Below are positions 15,187 through 24,276 of a stretch of DNA of 28,043 nt, piece by piece; positions within the stretch are counted from its first letter, which is position 1, and each line of letters opens with the position of its first letter. A program made the position numbers and the translations under genes. The notes under the pieces are model-generated. The model saw only the letters and a list, made by a program, of their open reading frames with translations. It did not search any database and was not told the DNA's origin. Where the stretch lies: NCBI GenBank assembly GCA_900548675.1, contig URLJ01000019.1, forward strand, positions 1-28,043, read 5' to 3'. This stretch comes from an uncultured Mollicutes bacterium (GTDB lineage: Bacteria; Bacillota_I; Bacilli_A; ML615J-28; CAG-313).

Positions 15187-15224
15187 ATTTAATTAGAAGT
15201 AAACTATTACTTAGAGGTATAATA

Positions 15225-16007
15225 ATGAAAGTAATCGTACTAGCAAGTGGCTCAAAAGGAAATGCAACTTACATCGAATCTGGTAATACACGTTTTTTGA
15301 TTGATGCGGGCATTAGTTATAAACAAATAAAGGAACGTTTACAAGAAAAAAACATTGAACTAAAGGAACTTAATGCTATTTTTGTAACCCATGAGCATGC
15401 AGATCATGTGAAACATTTAACAACTGTTTTAGAAAAAACTCATGCTCATTTATACATTAACAAAAAAAGTTTCGATGCCTTAGATGGTAAAGTTAGAAGT
15501 TATCTAACAATGTTTCCAATTCATTTAATTGAAAAAGATACAAAATATTGTTTAAATGATTTATTTGTTGTTCCCATTAATATGTCTCATGACGCTAAAA
15601 ATACGTTTGGTTATTTAATAAAAACACCGGATCATACAGCAGCTTATCTAACTGATACCGGATTTGTCGAAGAAAAGTATTTCCCTATTTTGAGAACCAT
15701 TGAAATTTTAATCGTTGAATCTAATCATAATGTTGAGATGCTCATGGCAAGTAAAAGAATATGGCCCCTAAAACAGCGCATTTTAAGTAGTAAAGGTCAT
15801 TTATCAAATGAAAACTGCCACGATCTGTTAAAAAAGATTATGAGTAATAATACAAAATATGTAATCCTAGCGCATTTAAGCGAAGAGTGTAATACCGAAG
15901 ATCTTGCTTATCAAGCTTCTTGTCCTCTATTTATTAACTCTAAGACCAAATTACTTATTGCCAAGCAGCACGAAGCGGTTGATGTAACGGAGCAAGATGC
16001 CGCATGA
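15225..16007 (+). CDS. walJ: Metallo-beta-lactamase fold hydrolase WalJ (YycJ)
   Basis: WalJ is a cytoplasmic metallo-beta-lactamase fold protein, predicted to be a 5'-3' DNA exonuclease and usually encoded with the WalRK two-component system. The 260-residue protein shows LASGSKGNATYIESG at the start, the metal site THEHADHVKHL (about 57-67), the second His in NMSHDAKN, the Asp in YLTDTGF, and the family signature VESNHNVEMLM...LKQRILSSKGHLSNENC with the terminal ILAHLSEECN. GAGG lies 8 bases upstream. Its last codons overlap the rlmH start by 4 bases (ATGA). walRK and htrA, common neighbours elsewhere, are not in this window. It carries the only TGA stop among the genes called. Confidence 0.93.
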   Translation: MKVIVLASGSKGNATYIESGNTRFLIDAGISYKQIKERLQEKNIELKELNAIFVTHEHADHVKHLTTVLEKTHAHLYINKKSFDALDGKVRSYLTMFPIHLIEKDTKYCLNDLFVVPINMSHDAKNTFGYLIKTPDHTAAYLTDTGFVEEKYFPILRTIEILIVESNHNVEMLMASKRIWPLKQRILSSKGHLSNENCHDLLKKIMSNNTKYVILAHLSEECNTEDLAYQASCPLFINSKTKLLIAKQHEAVDVTEQDAA

Positions 16008-16462
16008 TTAATATTATAACTGTTGGTAAGATTAAAGAGATTTTTTTAACAAATGGCATATCAGAATATTTAAAAAGACTTTCAGCCTATGAAAATGTGC
16101 GATTAACAGAAGTAAAGGAAATCAACTATAAAGAAACTGCTGAAAATATTAAACGAGAAGGATTATTAATATTAGAAAAAATTACACCGGATGATTTCGT
16201 TATCACTCTTGAAATAGAAGGGAAACAAATCGATAGTGTTTCTTTCGCCCAAAAAATATCTGAATTGCAAACTTATGGTAACAGCCGCATCACCTTTGTC
16301 ATCGGGGGATCAAATGGCTTAAGTGATGAAGTAAAAGCTAGAAGTAATTTTAAATTATCATTTTCAAAATTTACTTTTCCCCACCAATTAATGAGATTGA
16401 TTCTTTTGGAGCAGATTTATCGTGCTTACACAATTATTAATCATAAAGAATATCACAAATAA
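16004..16462 (+). CDS. rlmH: 23S rRNA (pseudouridine1915-N3)-methyltransferase
   Basis: RlmH is a SPOUT methyltransferase that methylates pseudouridine 1915 in helix 69 of 23S rRNA on the assembled 70S ribosome, using S-adenosylmethionine. The 152-residue protein has the standard MINIITVGKIKE opening, the knot segment FVITLEIEGKQIDSVSFAQ, the cofactor-binding loop FVIGGSNGLSDEV, and the conserved ending PHQLMRLILLEQIYRAYTI followed by HKEYHK. It starts inside walJ through an ATGA overlap and is followed 14 bases later by the next operon gene. Confidence 0.97.
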   Translation: MINIITVGKIKEIFLTNGISEYLKRLSAYENVRLTEVKEINYKETAENIKREGLLILEKITPDDFVITLEIEGKQIDSVSFAQKISELQTYGNSRITFVIGGSNGLSDEVKARSNFKLSFSKFTFPHQLMRLILLEQIYRAYTIINHKEYHK

Positions 16463-16476
16463 AAGAGAGGTTAAAT

Positions 16477-17313
16477 ATGAACATTTTTATTACCATTTTA
16501 TTTTTAATCGTAAATGTAGGCTTTTTAGCTGCTTACACAGTAAATTTCATTCTCTGCTTACGTCGAGATATAAAAGCTAAAAATAAACTTAAATCTTCTC
16601 CTCTTGAAGTAGAAGGAACCGTAAAAGAAATTGAAAGCAATGGAAAACGTATTTTTATGCTTGTAGATTTTGTTAGTCCTAAATCATTAACTTCTTTTAC
16701 TCATCAATTTGAATTTACACCTAATGAAATTAATATGGAAGATTATCATAAGGGTTCTAAAGTAACTATTTTATATAATGATGTTACTGATGAAAAAAAG
16801 GTTTTGAACTTTCCTTTTGTTTTAAAAGGAAACAAAATCACATTGGAAAAAGGGCCTTTATTCACAAATCTTGCGATGATGGTAGTATCGCTATATGGAA
16901 CGATTAACCATCTTGTAAGATCTATAATAGGAAATGCTTTTACAGATAACAGTGTTTCTATAGAAAAAATATATGGAAATTACTTGTATCCATTTATAAT
17001 CGTCCTTTTATATGCTGTTTTAATGACTTACTTAATAGATAGCTTAACAAATGCTCCAAAAGAAGATAATCAAAATTATCTTAAAATATATGGTGTACGC
17101 GCAAAAGCTCGTGTTGTAACTTTTAAATTTGGCCGTGGTAAAAATCAAAAAGGCTTAAAAGAATCAATGTTAGAAATTGAATACTATACAAAAACAGGAG
17201 AAAAGATTAACACACGTCTTAACTCTTTCTTATATACAGAAACCCAAGAAGAATATATTGATATCATATACGATGATAAACAACCAAAAAATGTTGTTTA
17301 TTTGAAAGCTTAA
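16477..17313 (+). CDS. Membrane protein with two DUF3592-like domains
   Basis: The 278-residue protein has an N-terminal membrane helix (about 3-25), a beta-rich soluble domain (about 45-115), two helices (about 125-150 and 162-187), and a second soluble domain (about 200-278). The two soluble parts look related: each begins with a GxV/AxAxV-like strand (EVEGTVKEIE and AKARVVTF) and ends with a hydrophobic-Ile-Tyr-Asp strand followed by a Lys-Val pair (VTILYNDVTDEKKVLNF and IDIIYDDKQPKNVVYL). That YDxxxPxxV ending is typical of DUF3592-type proteins. No enzymatic motif is seen. AGAGAGG precedes the start. It is in the walJ operon, 3 bases before uvrB, which gives no clear functional clue. Confidence 0.7.
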   Translation: MNIFITILFLIVNVGFLAAYTVNFILCLRRDIKAKNKLKSSPLEVEGTVKEIESNGKRIFMLVDFVSPKSLTSFTHQFEFTPNEINMEDYHKGSKVTILYNDVTDEKKVLNFPFVLKGNKITLEKGPLFTNLAMMVVSLYGTINHLVRSIIGNAFTDNSVSIEKIYGNYLYPFIIVLLYAVLMTYLIDSLTNAPKEDNQNYLKIYGVRAKARVVTFKFGRGKNQKGLKESMLEIEYYTKTGEKINTRLNSFLYTETQEEYIDIIYDDKQPKNVVYLKA

Positions 17314-17316
17314 GAT

Positions 17317-19299
17317 ATGGAACACAAGAGTTTTAAACTTGTTTCACCTTTCAAACCGATGGGAGATCAACCAAAGGCAATTGAAACATTAGTGACTAAT
17401 GTCAAAAATGGGGTAAAAGAACAAACTCTTCTTGGTGCAACAGGCACTGGCAAAACGTTTACGATTGCCAGTGTTATTGCTAATGCTAACAAAAAAACCT
17501 TAGTTCTTGCTCATAATAAGACATTAGCAGGTCAACTGTATAGTGAATTGAAAACTTTTTTCCCTGAAAATAGAGTAGAGTATTTCATTTCATATTACGA
17601 TTATTATCAACCAGAAGCTTACGTGCCTAGTAAGGATATGTATATTGAAAAGGATTCTAGCATTAATGATGAAATTGATCAAATGCGACATTCCGCTACT
17701 TCGGCGTTGCTAGAAAGAGATGATGTAATAGTAGTTGCTAGCGTATCTTGCATTTACGGTATTGGAGATCCCGAGGAATATAAAAAATCGAGTTTAACAA
17801 TCCATAAGAATGATGAAATTTCACGCGATAATTTCATTGAACAACTTATTGATATGCAATTTAGTAGAAATAACATTGAATTTGATCGTGGTACTTTTAG
17901 GGTTAAAGGAGATAATGTTGACATTATTCCCACTTATGAAAAAAATGAAGGTATTCGCGTCCTATTCGATTTCGATGAAATAAGTAAGATTTGTACTTTT
18001 GATGTAACAACAGGAAAAGTGCTTTCTTCTGTTAATACTATTACTATTTTCCCTGCCACGCACTTTGTTGTTAGCGATGAAAAAAAAGATGAAGCAATAA
18101 GAAGAATTGAAAAAGAACTTGATGATCAAATTAAATTTTTTGAAGAAAACAAAAAACCATTAGAAGCAGAAAGAATAAAAGAACGTACCAAATATGATTT
18201 GGAAATGTTAAAAGAGATAGGAACATGCAAAGGTATAGAAAACTATTCTCGACATCTTAGTCTTAGAAGTGAAGGTGAAACGCCTTTCGTTCTTCTCGAT
18301 TTCTTTGGTGATGATTACTTAATGGTTATTGATGAATCACATGTAACAATTCCGCAAATAAGAGGAATGTATAATGGTGACCGAAGCAGAAAAATGACTT
18401 TAGTCGACTATGGCTTTAGACTTCCTAGCGCCCTAGATAATAGACCTTTAAATTTTGATGAATTTGAAAGCAAAATTAATCAAGTAATTTATGTTAGTGC
18501 TACTCCAGGTGATTTCGAATTATCTCGCAGCCAAGTCACTGAACAAATTATCCGACCAACTGGTCTACTTGATCCAACAATTGAAATAAAACCAATAAAA
18601 AATCAAATAGATGTCATACTAAGCGAATTAAAAAAACAAATTGCTAAAAATGAACGAACTTTAATCACAACTTTGACAATTAAAATGAGTGAAGACCTCA
18701 CCAAATATCTAAAGGAAATGGGAATTAAAGTTGCTTATCTACATTCGGAAATTAAAGCATTGGAGCGCCTAGAAATCATTAGAAAACTACGTCAAGGAGT
18801 ATTCGATTGTATCGTTGGTATTAATCTTTTAAGAGAAGGTCTTGATATTCCTGAAGTAAGTTTGATTTTAATTCTTGATGCCGATAAAGAAGGATTCTTG
18901 CGAAGTACTCGCTCGCTAATTCAAACGATTGGCAGAGCAGCAAGAAACGCTAATGGTCACGTCATAATGTTTGCAGATAACGTTACTGATTCAATGCATG
19001 AAGCGATTACTGAAACATATCGTCGCCGCCAAATTCAAGAAAAATATAATCTTGATCACAATATTACACCAAAAACAATTACAAAAGAAATTAGTGAATC
19101 AATAACAATTTTTGATGATAATACAAACGATGAAAATATTTTTCTTGACAGCGATAAAATTAAAGAAATGTCTACTATTGAAAAACGTAAGATTATTGCT
19201 GAACTCGAAGAAAAAATGCGTAAAGCTGCTAAAGATCTTAATTTCGAAGAAGCAATGGTTCTACGTGATGCTATTTTAGAAATTAAAACTACACTATAG
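17317..19299 (+). CDS. uvrB: Excinuclease ABC subunit UvrB
   Basis: UvrB is the damage-verifying helicase-like subunit of nucleotide excision repair, loaded by UvrA and then joined by UvrC. The 660-residue protein is almost the same length as Bacillus UvrB. It has Walker A GATGTGKT (40-47), the beta-hairpin that inserts at lesions with YYDYYQPEAYVP (93-104), Walker B with DESH (339-342), the helicase motifs VSATPGDFEL, GINLLREGLDIPEVSL and QTIGRAARNANG, and a C-terminal UVR domain (about 620-660) with LNFEEAMVLRD. The start lies 3 bases after the preceding gene and lacks a clear ribosome site, so coupling is likely. uvrA, often adjacent, is not present here. It stops at TAG. Confidence 0.98.
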   Translation: MEHKSFKLVSPFKPMGDQPKAIETLVTNVKNGVKEQTLLGATGTGKTFTIASVIANANKKTLVLAHNKTLAGQLYSELKTFFPENRVEYFISYYDYYQPEAYVPSKDMYIEKDSSINDEIDQMRHSATSALLERDDVIVVASVSCIYGIGDPEEYKKSSLTIHKNDEISRDNFIEQLIDMQFSRNNIEFDRGTFRVKGDNVDIIPTYEKNEGIRVLFDFDEISKICTFDVTTGKVLSSVNTITIFPATHFVVSDEKKDEAIRRIEKELDDQIKFFEENKKPLEAERIKERTKYDLEMLKEIGTCKGIENYSRHLSLRSEGETPFVLLDFFGDDYLMVIDESHVTIPQIRGMYNGDRSRKMTLVDYGFRLPSALDNRPLNFDEFESKINQVIYVSATPGDFELSRSQVTEQIIRPTGLLDPTIEIKPIKNQIDVILSELKKQIAKNERTLITTLTIKMSEDLTKYLKEMGIKVAYLHSEIKALERLEIIRKLRQGVFDCIVGINLLREGLDIPEVSLILILDADKEGFLRSTRSLIQTIGRAARNANGHVIMFADNVTDSMHEAITETYRRRQIQEKYNLDHNITPKTITKEISESITIFDDNTNDENIFLDSDKIKEMSTIEKRKIIAELEEKMRKAAKDLNFEEAMVLRDAILEIKTTL

Positions 19300-19307
19300 C
19301 TACCATT

Positions 19308-19340
19308 AAGGATTGAATTTACTTCAATCCTTTTTATTTT
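19308..19340 (+). terminator. Terminator after uvrB
   Basis: AAGGATTGAA (19308-19317), loop TTTAC, then TTCAATCCTT (19323-19332) and a T-rich run to 19340. A perfect 10-bp stem. Confidence 0.85.
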
Positions 19341-19377
19341 GTTTTCTTGCATAACAAAAGTAAATTATTCCATTATG

Positions 19378-19386
19378 TGTTATACT
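19378..19386 (+). promoter_or_regulatory. Candidate extended -10 promoter of mnmA-recD2
   Basis: TGTTATACT is a -10 (TATACT, five of six) with the extended TG motif, 41 bases before mnmA and just past the uvrB terminator. No good -35 is present at 17 bases. Confidence 0.5.
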
Positions 19387-19427
19387 ATGCTAGTATTATA
19401 AACTTAATTTAACTAGGTGGTGAAACT

Positions 19428-20567
19428 ATGAATAATTCATCAAATCATAATAACCTTGTAATAGTAGGTTTATCAGGTGGTGTAGATAGCAGCGTCGCTG
19501 TTATTAAATTGCTTGAAGAAGGCTATAATGTCGAAGCTATCTTTATGCGCAATTGGGATTCAGCCACCAATAATGATATCCTTGGAAATCCTACCCTCAA
19601 TGATGATGTTTGTCCTCAAGAGGTTGATTATCAAGATGCTGTAAAAGTAGCTGAAAAACTAGGTATTAAACTTCATCGTGTAGATTTCATTGAGGAATAT
19701 TGGGATCGCGTTTTTAAATACTTCCTAGATGAATATAAAAAAGGACGAACTCCAAATCCTGATATTATGTGTAATAAAGAAATCAAATTTAAGGCCTTTC
19801 TTGAATATGCCAATAACCTAGGAGCTGATTATATCGCTATGGGTCATTATGCTAGATGTATTCACAAAGATGGCAAACACTATCTATTAAGAGGTGTTGA
19901 TGAAAATAAAGATCAAAGTTATTTTCTATCGGAGTTAACTAGCGCACAAATAGCTAAAGCTTTATTTCCAGTAGGAGATATGCGGAAACCTGATGTACGA
20001 GCTCTCGCGGAAAAATATCAGTTAGTTACTGCAAACAAAAAAGACTCAACTGGTGTTTGCTTTATTGGTGAAAGAAATTTTAAAGCCTTCTTACAGAACT
20101 ACTTACCTGCTACTCCTGGCAAAATGGTAGATATCAATGGTAAAGTACTTGGAACTCATGATGGAGTAATGTACTATACCATTGGTCAAAGAAAAGGGCT
20201 TGGAATAGGTGGCGAAGGTGACCCATGGTTTGTAGTAGGAAAAGATGTTTTATCGAACACTCTCTACGTTGGCCAAGGAAAACTTCAAGAACTACTTTTT
20301 GCTAATCGTGTTATCGTGACAAATCCAAGTTTCTTTAATGAAAAACCCCTTAATAATACTCACCTTACCGCTAAATTCCGCTATCGTCAAAAAGATATTG
20401 GTGTCGTTATTAATTGGATAGATGAAAATACTTTGGAAGTATTAACTGATATCCCCGTAAAAGCTATAACACCTGGTCAAGCATGTGTTTTTTACGACGG
20501 CGAATATTGCCTCGGAGGTGGCACAATTGATAAAGTATATATGAATGATGTTTTACGGAAATACTAA
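19428..20567 (+). CDS. mnmA: tRNA-specific 2-thiouridylase MnmA
   Basis: MnmA adds sulfur to U34 in the wobble position of tRNA-Lys, -Glu and -Gln. It adenylates the uridine and takes sulfur from a cysteine desulfurase partner. The 379-residue protein has the PP-loop GLSGGVDSS (14-22), FMRNWDS, the first catalytic cysteine C115 in NPDIMCNKEIKF, and the second, C211, in KDSTGVCFIGERNF; their spacing (96 residues) matches the family. YTIGQRKGLGIGG and the C-terminal PGQACVFYDGEYCLGGGTI complete the signature. GGTGGTGA precedes the ATG. recD2 follows 18 bases later, an order also seen in Bacillus, where a TPR-protein gene lies between. Confidence 0.97.
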   Translation: MNNSSNHNNLVIVGLSGGVDSSVAVIKLLEEGYNVEAIFMRNWDSATNNDILGNPTLNDDVCPQEVDYQDAVKVAEKLGIKLHRVDFIEEYWDRVFKYFLDEYKKGRTPNPDIMCNKEIKFKAFLEYANNLGADYIAMGHYARCIHKDGKHYLLRGVDENKDQSYFLSELTSAQIAKALFPVGDMRKPDVRALAEKYQLVTANKKDSTGVCFIGERNFKAFLQNYLPATPGKMVDINGKVLGTHDGVMYYTIGQRKGLGIGGEGDPWFVVGKDVLSNTLYVGQGKLQELLFANRVIVTNPSFFNEKPLNNTHLTAKFRYRQKDIGVVINWIDENTLEVLTDIPVKAITPGQACVFYDGEYCLGGGTIDKVYMNDVLRKY

Positions 20568-20585
20568 TATTAAGGAAGTGTTTTA

Positions 20586-22931
20586 ATGAAAGTTGAAGGA
20601 ACTATCACCCGCATCAATTACTACAATAAAGTTAATGGCTACGGTGTTGTTATTATATCGTTAAAAGATGAAGATTATAAAATAAAACGAACTAAAAACC
20701 ATTTAATAGGAAAACAATTAACTATCACATCATCGTTCGATCGCCAACCACTAGTGGATGAAGAGTATTCCTTTGAAGGAAACTTTATTAAAGATCCTAA
20801 TTATGGGCTTCAATTTAAAGCAACTTCTTTTACAAGAAAAGATATATATTCCACAGAGGGGGTTATCAATTACTTATCTAGCCCCATATTTAAAAATATT
20901 GGCATCAAAACTGCTAAAATCATTGTAAATGCTTTAGGGGTAGATGCTATTGATAAAATAGCAAAAGATAAAACAGTTCTCGAAGGACTTGGAATAAACG
21001 CTAAAAATATTGATACGATATATTATGCTGTACTAGACAACCGCATAAATGAACAAATAATTATGTTTTTCTTAAATAATGGGTTATCTATTGATCTTTG
21101 TCATAAGATTATCGCCATTTTTGGAGCTACTGCGATTGAAACAGTTAAGGAACAACCTTATATTTTAATGGAAAAACTAGATCATTTTGGATTTCTGAAA
21201 AATGATAAATTTGCTTTAAAAATGGGAATAGAACCTAATTCTAGTATTAGACTTAACGCTTTGCTTTTGTATATACTAAAAGAATTAATCTATAATAAAG
21301 GTGATAGCTTTGTTGATACTCATGAATTGCATAAACAAATGAATCATTATTTAACTACAACAAATGAATTTGATTTAACATTTGAGAATTATCAAGATAT
21401 TTTAAACAATTTAGCGGAAAATAATAAAGTGTTTTTAACTACTGATGGCCGAGTGTTTGATTATGACTTGCATCTAAAAGAAATTAATCTCGCACAAATT
21501 ATCGCTGATAAATTAAATTCTACTTCTTGCTTTTCAGAATTGTTTACAGATGAAGCTATTAATAAAGCATATCGAAAAATACAGAAAAAATTACAATTTA
21601 AATTAAACAGCGACCAAGAAAATGCTGTTATTAACGCGTTTAAAGAACCATTTGTTATCATCACAGGTGGACCTGGTACTGGTAAAACTACGATTATTAA
21701 AACAATAGTCAATTTATATACCGAAATATTATCTCAAGGGAAAAGTGATAATAGCACTATTGTTGACTCTATAGCCTTATTAGCTCCAACAGGTAGAGCT
21801 GCCAAAAGATTAAAGGAAGTTACTCTCGTCAACGCTTCAACCATTCATAAATATTTAGGGTATACTGGAGATGGTCATTATGCATATGATGAAGAAAATA
21901 AAACTAGTGAAAAACTTCTTATCGTCGATGAATCTTCAATGCTTGATTTGCCACTTGCCTATCAACTGTTTTCATCAATAGGATCTGATACTAGATGTGT
22001 TATCGTAGGCGATGTTGACCAGTTACCTTCTGTAGGACCAGGGCAAGTTTTAAAAGATCTCATCGATTCAAAAGAAATTACAACAATCAGATTAACTAAA
22101 ATTCACCGGCAGGATGAAGGTAGTAAAATTATTGAACTAGCCCACGATGCTAACGAAGGACTCGTTTCTGAAAATATAATGGAACGTTTTAATGATCGTT
22201 ATCTTATTCCTACTGACAACGAACATTTGCTGGGAATGGTTGTTGACTTAGTGAAACTAGCCTTATCAAAAGGAAAAAACATTCGAGATATTCAAATACT
22301 CGCACCTATGTATCGTTGTAATTTAGGAATTAATGAAATAAATGATCGTGTTCAAAATGTTATTAATCCAAAAAAAGAAAATGAAGATGAATTAGTTTAT
22401 GGCGGAAGTACCTTTAGACTTGATGATAAGGTAATTCAACTGGTCAACAGGAGTGAAAAAAAGATTATGAATGGCGATATCGGTTACGTTCATAGTTTTC
22501 TTTACCAAGATGGTGAAATAACTGGTATGAGCGTTTCTTTTGATTTTGGAATAATTGATTATACGCTAATTGAACTTGAAGATTTAAAATTGGCATATGC
22601 TATAAGTATCCACAAGGCTCAAGGTAGCGAATTTGATATTGTCATAATGCCATTAACTACTTACTATCAATTTATGTTCAAAAGAAAACTAATTTACACA
22701 GGTTTGACAAGAGCTAAAAAACTTTTAATCCTAATTGGAGATATTAATGCATATCGCCGTGGCATAACTAGAATTGAACAAAATCGTCAAACTATTTTGC
22801 GTGAAAAGATCAAGGAGTTTTTAAATAAAAAAAATCAATTCATTAAAATAGATGATAAAAAAAGTGCCTTTAGTGATTTAGGAGAATATGAATTGGAATT
22901 AACACCTTTTGATTTTTTAGATAAAAAATAA
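20586..22931 (+). CDS. recD2: ATP-dependent 5'-3' DNA helicase RecD2 (YrrC)
   Basis: RecD2 is an SF1 helicase that acts outside RecBCD and influences replication-fork progress and repair. The 781-residue protein is close to Bacillus YrrC in length. The N-terminus has the OB-like start VEGTITRINYYNKVNGYGV and a long helical region with helix-hairpin-helix character. Walker A GGPGTGKT is at 361-368, followed by LLAPTGRAAKRLKE, Walker B with IVDESSMLDLPL, VGDVDQLPSVGPG, and the C-terminal UvrD-like motifs AISIHKAQGSEFD and LIYTGLTRAKKLLILIG. AGGAAG lies 7 bases upstream of the start. It is co-transcribed with mnmA. Confidence 0.95.
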   Translation: MKVEGTITRINYYNKVNGYGVVIISLKDEDYKIKRTKNHLIGKQLTITSSFDRQPLVDEEYSFEGNFIKDPNYGLQFKATSFTRKDIYSTEGVINYLSSPIFKNIGIKTAKIIVNALGVDAIDKIAKDKTVLEGLGINAKNIDTIYYAVLDNRINEQIIMFFLNNGLSIDLCHKIIAIFGATAIETVKEQPYILMEKLDHFGFLKNDKFALKMGIEPNSSIRLNALLLYILKELIYNKGDSFVDTHELHKQMNHYLTTTNEFDLTFENYQDILNNLAENNKVFLTTDGRVFDYDLHLKEINLAQIIADKLNSTSCFSELFTDEAINKAYRKIQKKLQFKLNSDQENAVINAFKEPFVIITGGPGTGKTTIIKTIVNLYTEILSQGKSDNSTIVDSIALLAPTGRAAKRLKEVTLVNASTIHKYLGYTGDGHYAYDEENKTSEKLLIVDESSMLDLPLAYQLFSSIGSDTRCVIVGDVDQLPSVGPGQVLKDLIDSKEITTIRLTKIHRQDEGSKIIELAHDANEGLVSENIMERFNDRYLIPTDNEHLLGMVVDLVKLALSKGKNIRDIQILAPMYRCNLGINEINDRVQNVINPKKENEDELVYGGSTFRLDDKVIQLVNRSEKKIMNGDIGYVHSFLYQDGEITGMSVSFDFGIIDYTLIELEDLKLAYAISIHKAQGSEFDIVIMPLTTYYQFMFKRKLIYTGLTRAKKLLILIGDINAYRRGITRIEQNRQTILREKIKEFLNKKNQFIKIDDKKSAFSDLGEYELELTPFDFLDKK

Positions 22932-22949
22932 AAAGTAAAAATTTTACAC

Positions 22950-22979
22950 TTATACTTTCTATTTTTATAGACATACTAT
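22950..22979 (+). promoter_or_regulatory. Possible sporulation (SigE-like) promoter of the small Cys-rich gene
   Basis: CATACTAT (22972-22979) differs at one position from the Bacillus SigE -10 consensus CATACAAT, and TTATACT (22950-22956) is a moderate -35 at 15 bases spacing. AT-rich sequence makes chance matches easy, so this is a tentative call. Confidence 0.25.
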
Positions 22980-23042
22980 TAATGCTAATAAATTAAGATC
23001 TATTTTATAAGCAAACCTTTAAACAAAAATGGTGGTGTTAAT

Positions 23043-23231
23043 ATGAAATCAGCATTTGTTCCTATAATGTTAGGTACAATAGTGGTTTTAGGTACTAGCG
23101 TAGCCCTACTTCATAAACCCCAAATTGATAAGATGATGAAATCAGTTGGGTGCTCAATGAAAGAAATGGGATGCCAAATGACCGAAAAGTTTAAAGACCA
23201 AAATGAATCTAATTGTTCTTGTGGAAATTAA
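23043..23231 (+). CDS. Small membrane-anchored Cys/Met-rich peptide
   Basis: This 62-residue protein has one N-terminal membrane helix (about residues 5-24) and a short tail rich in Met, Lys and Cys. Cysteines are at 37, 44, 58 and 60, the last two as CSC near the end. I do not recognise a family with certainty; single-helix peptides with a KMMK-type tail (YtxH/YrzQ-like) have a similar shape. The start is supported by GGTGGTG 6 bases upstream, and a strong terminator follows, making it a monocistronic gene 111 bases after recD2. The Cys-rich tail could bind metal or crosslink in a coat or envelope, but this is inference. Confidence 0.65.
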   Translation: MKSAFVPIMLGTIVVLGTSVALLHKPQIDKMMKSVGCSMKEMGCQMTEKFKDQNESNCSCGN

Positions 23232-23283
23232 TTAATTGTGCCCAATAACAAGTGCCGCTATGCAATTGCTTAGATTCAAAAAT

Positions 23284-23312
23284 AAGCCCCTTAAAAAAGG
23301 GGCTTTATTTTT
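23284..23312. terminator. Bidirectional terminator between the Cys-rich gene and yhaM
   Basis: AAGCCCCTT (23284-23292), loop AAAA, then AAGGGGCTT (23297-23305) and a T-rich run. The stem is GC-rich for this genome and lies between convergent stop codons at 23231 and 23332. Confidence 0.9.
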
Positions 23313-23331
23313 TGGTTTCATATATAATATT

Positions 23332-24276
23332 TTACAATTTAGGGACATACAATGTTTTTTTCGATAAAGTTGGAATAGGGTTCGTTTGTGTACCTTTAGC
23401 TGTTTTACTAACTTCAGCACCAATTCCTGCCATTTTAGAATCGCTAAGATCTATTAAATATAAAGCAACCGCTTCTTGAATTGCTGGCTCTTTAGGACTT
23501 CCAAACTCTAATTCACCATGATGTGATGCAATCATATGTTGAAGAAGCAAATATTCTTCTGTATCACATACACCTAAGTTTAAAGCTTCTTTTTCCAGCA
23601 TCTCAAGGCCTATTAACAAATGACCCAATAAATTACCTTTTAAAGAATATACTGGACTTTTAGCATCACTTAATTCTTCTGTTTTACCAACATCATGAAT
23701 AAGTATTCCGGCATACAACAAATCTTTATTTAGGGTTGGGTAATTTTTTAAGTAAACATCTGCTATTTTTAACATTGAATAGGTATGATATGCCAATCCA
23801 GATAAATAGTTATGGTGCATCGTCATCGCAGCAGGATAAATAAAGAATTTATCAGCAGCACTTGATATCACGGCCTTTACTAAATTTTGAAGAATAGCAT
23901 TATCAACTTTGAAAATATACTCTTTAATTCCTTGTTTTAATTCTTGTTCTGTTAATGGAGCATATCGATAAAAAGTATTTATATCTATTTCTCCTTCTTT
24001 TGGCATTTCTACTTTACTAATAATATATTGATGTTTACCATTATATTCATTTACTTTAGAAGTAAACTTGTAAACTTTCCCATTTTCAATTGCAGCATTA
24101 TCTAAATCACTAACAATACCTATGTTCCAAATACGAGCATCCGCACTATCAGTTCCATCGTATAAAGTCAAGCCAAAATAAGGGGTTTGATTTACTGTTT
24201 GCTTTTGTTTACAATCAAGTACTAATGCAAAAAACTCTGCATTATTATCTCCTACTTGCATTTCTTTAAATTTCAT
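23332..24276 (-). CDS. yhaM: 3'-5' exoribonuclease YhaM (OB-fold plus HD domain)
   Basis: YhaM trims 3' ends of RNA and single-stranded DNA in Firmicutes. With the ATG at 24276 the protein has 314 residues, the same length as Bacillus YhaM; GAGGAGGAA lies directly upstream, and a longer frame to 24345 would run inside cca. Residues about 10-100 form the OB-fold (PYFGLTLYDGTDSADARIWN). The HD domain includes MTMHHNYLSGLAYHTYSML, DLLYAGILIHDVGKTEEL (H194, D195), GNLLGHLLIG and LLQHMIASHHGELEFGSP, as in the family. Its start overlaps the end of cca by 11 bases, so the two are translationally coupled, and it is the last gene of the operon. Confidence 0.94.
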   Translation of the reverse strand: MKFKEMQVGDNNAEFFALVLDCKQKQTVNQTPYFGLTLYDGTDSADARIWNIGIVSDLDNAAIENGKVYKFTSKVNEYNGKHQYIISKVEMPKEGEIDINTFYRYAPLTEQELKQGIKEYIFKVDNAILQNLVKAVISSAADKFFIYPAAMTMHHNYLSGLAYHTYSMLKIADVYLKNYPTLNKDLLYAGILIHDVGKTEELSDAKSPVYSLKGNLLGHLLIGLEMLEKEALNLGVCDTEEYLLLQHMIASHHGELEFGSPKEPAIQEAVALYLIDLSDSKMAGIGAEVSKTAKGTQTNPIPTLSKKTLYVPKL

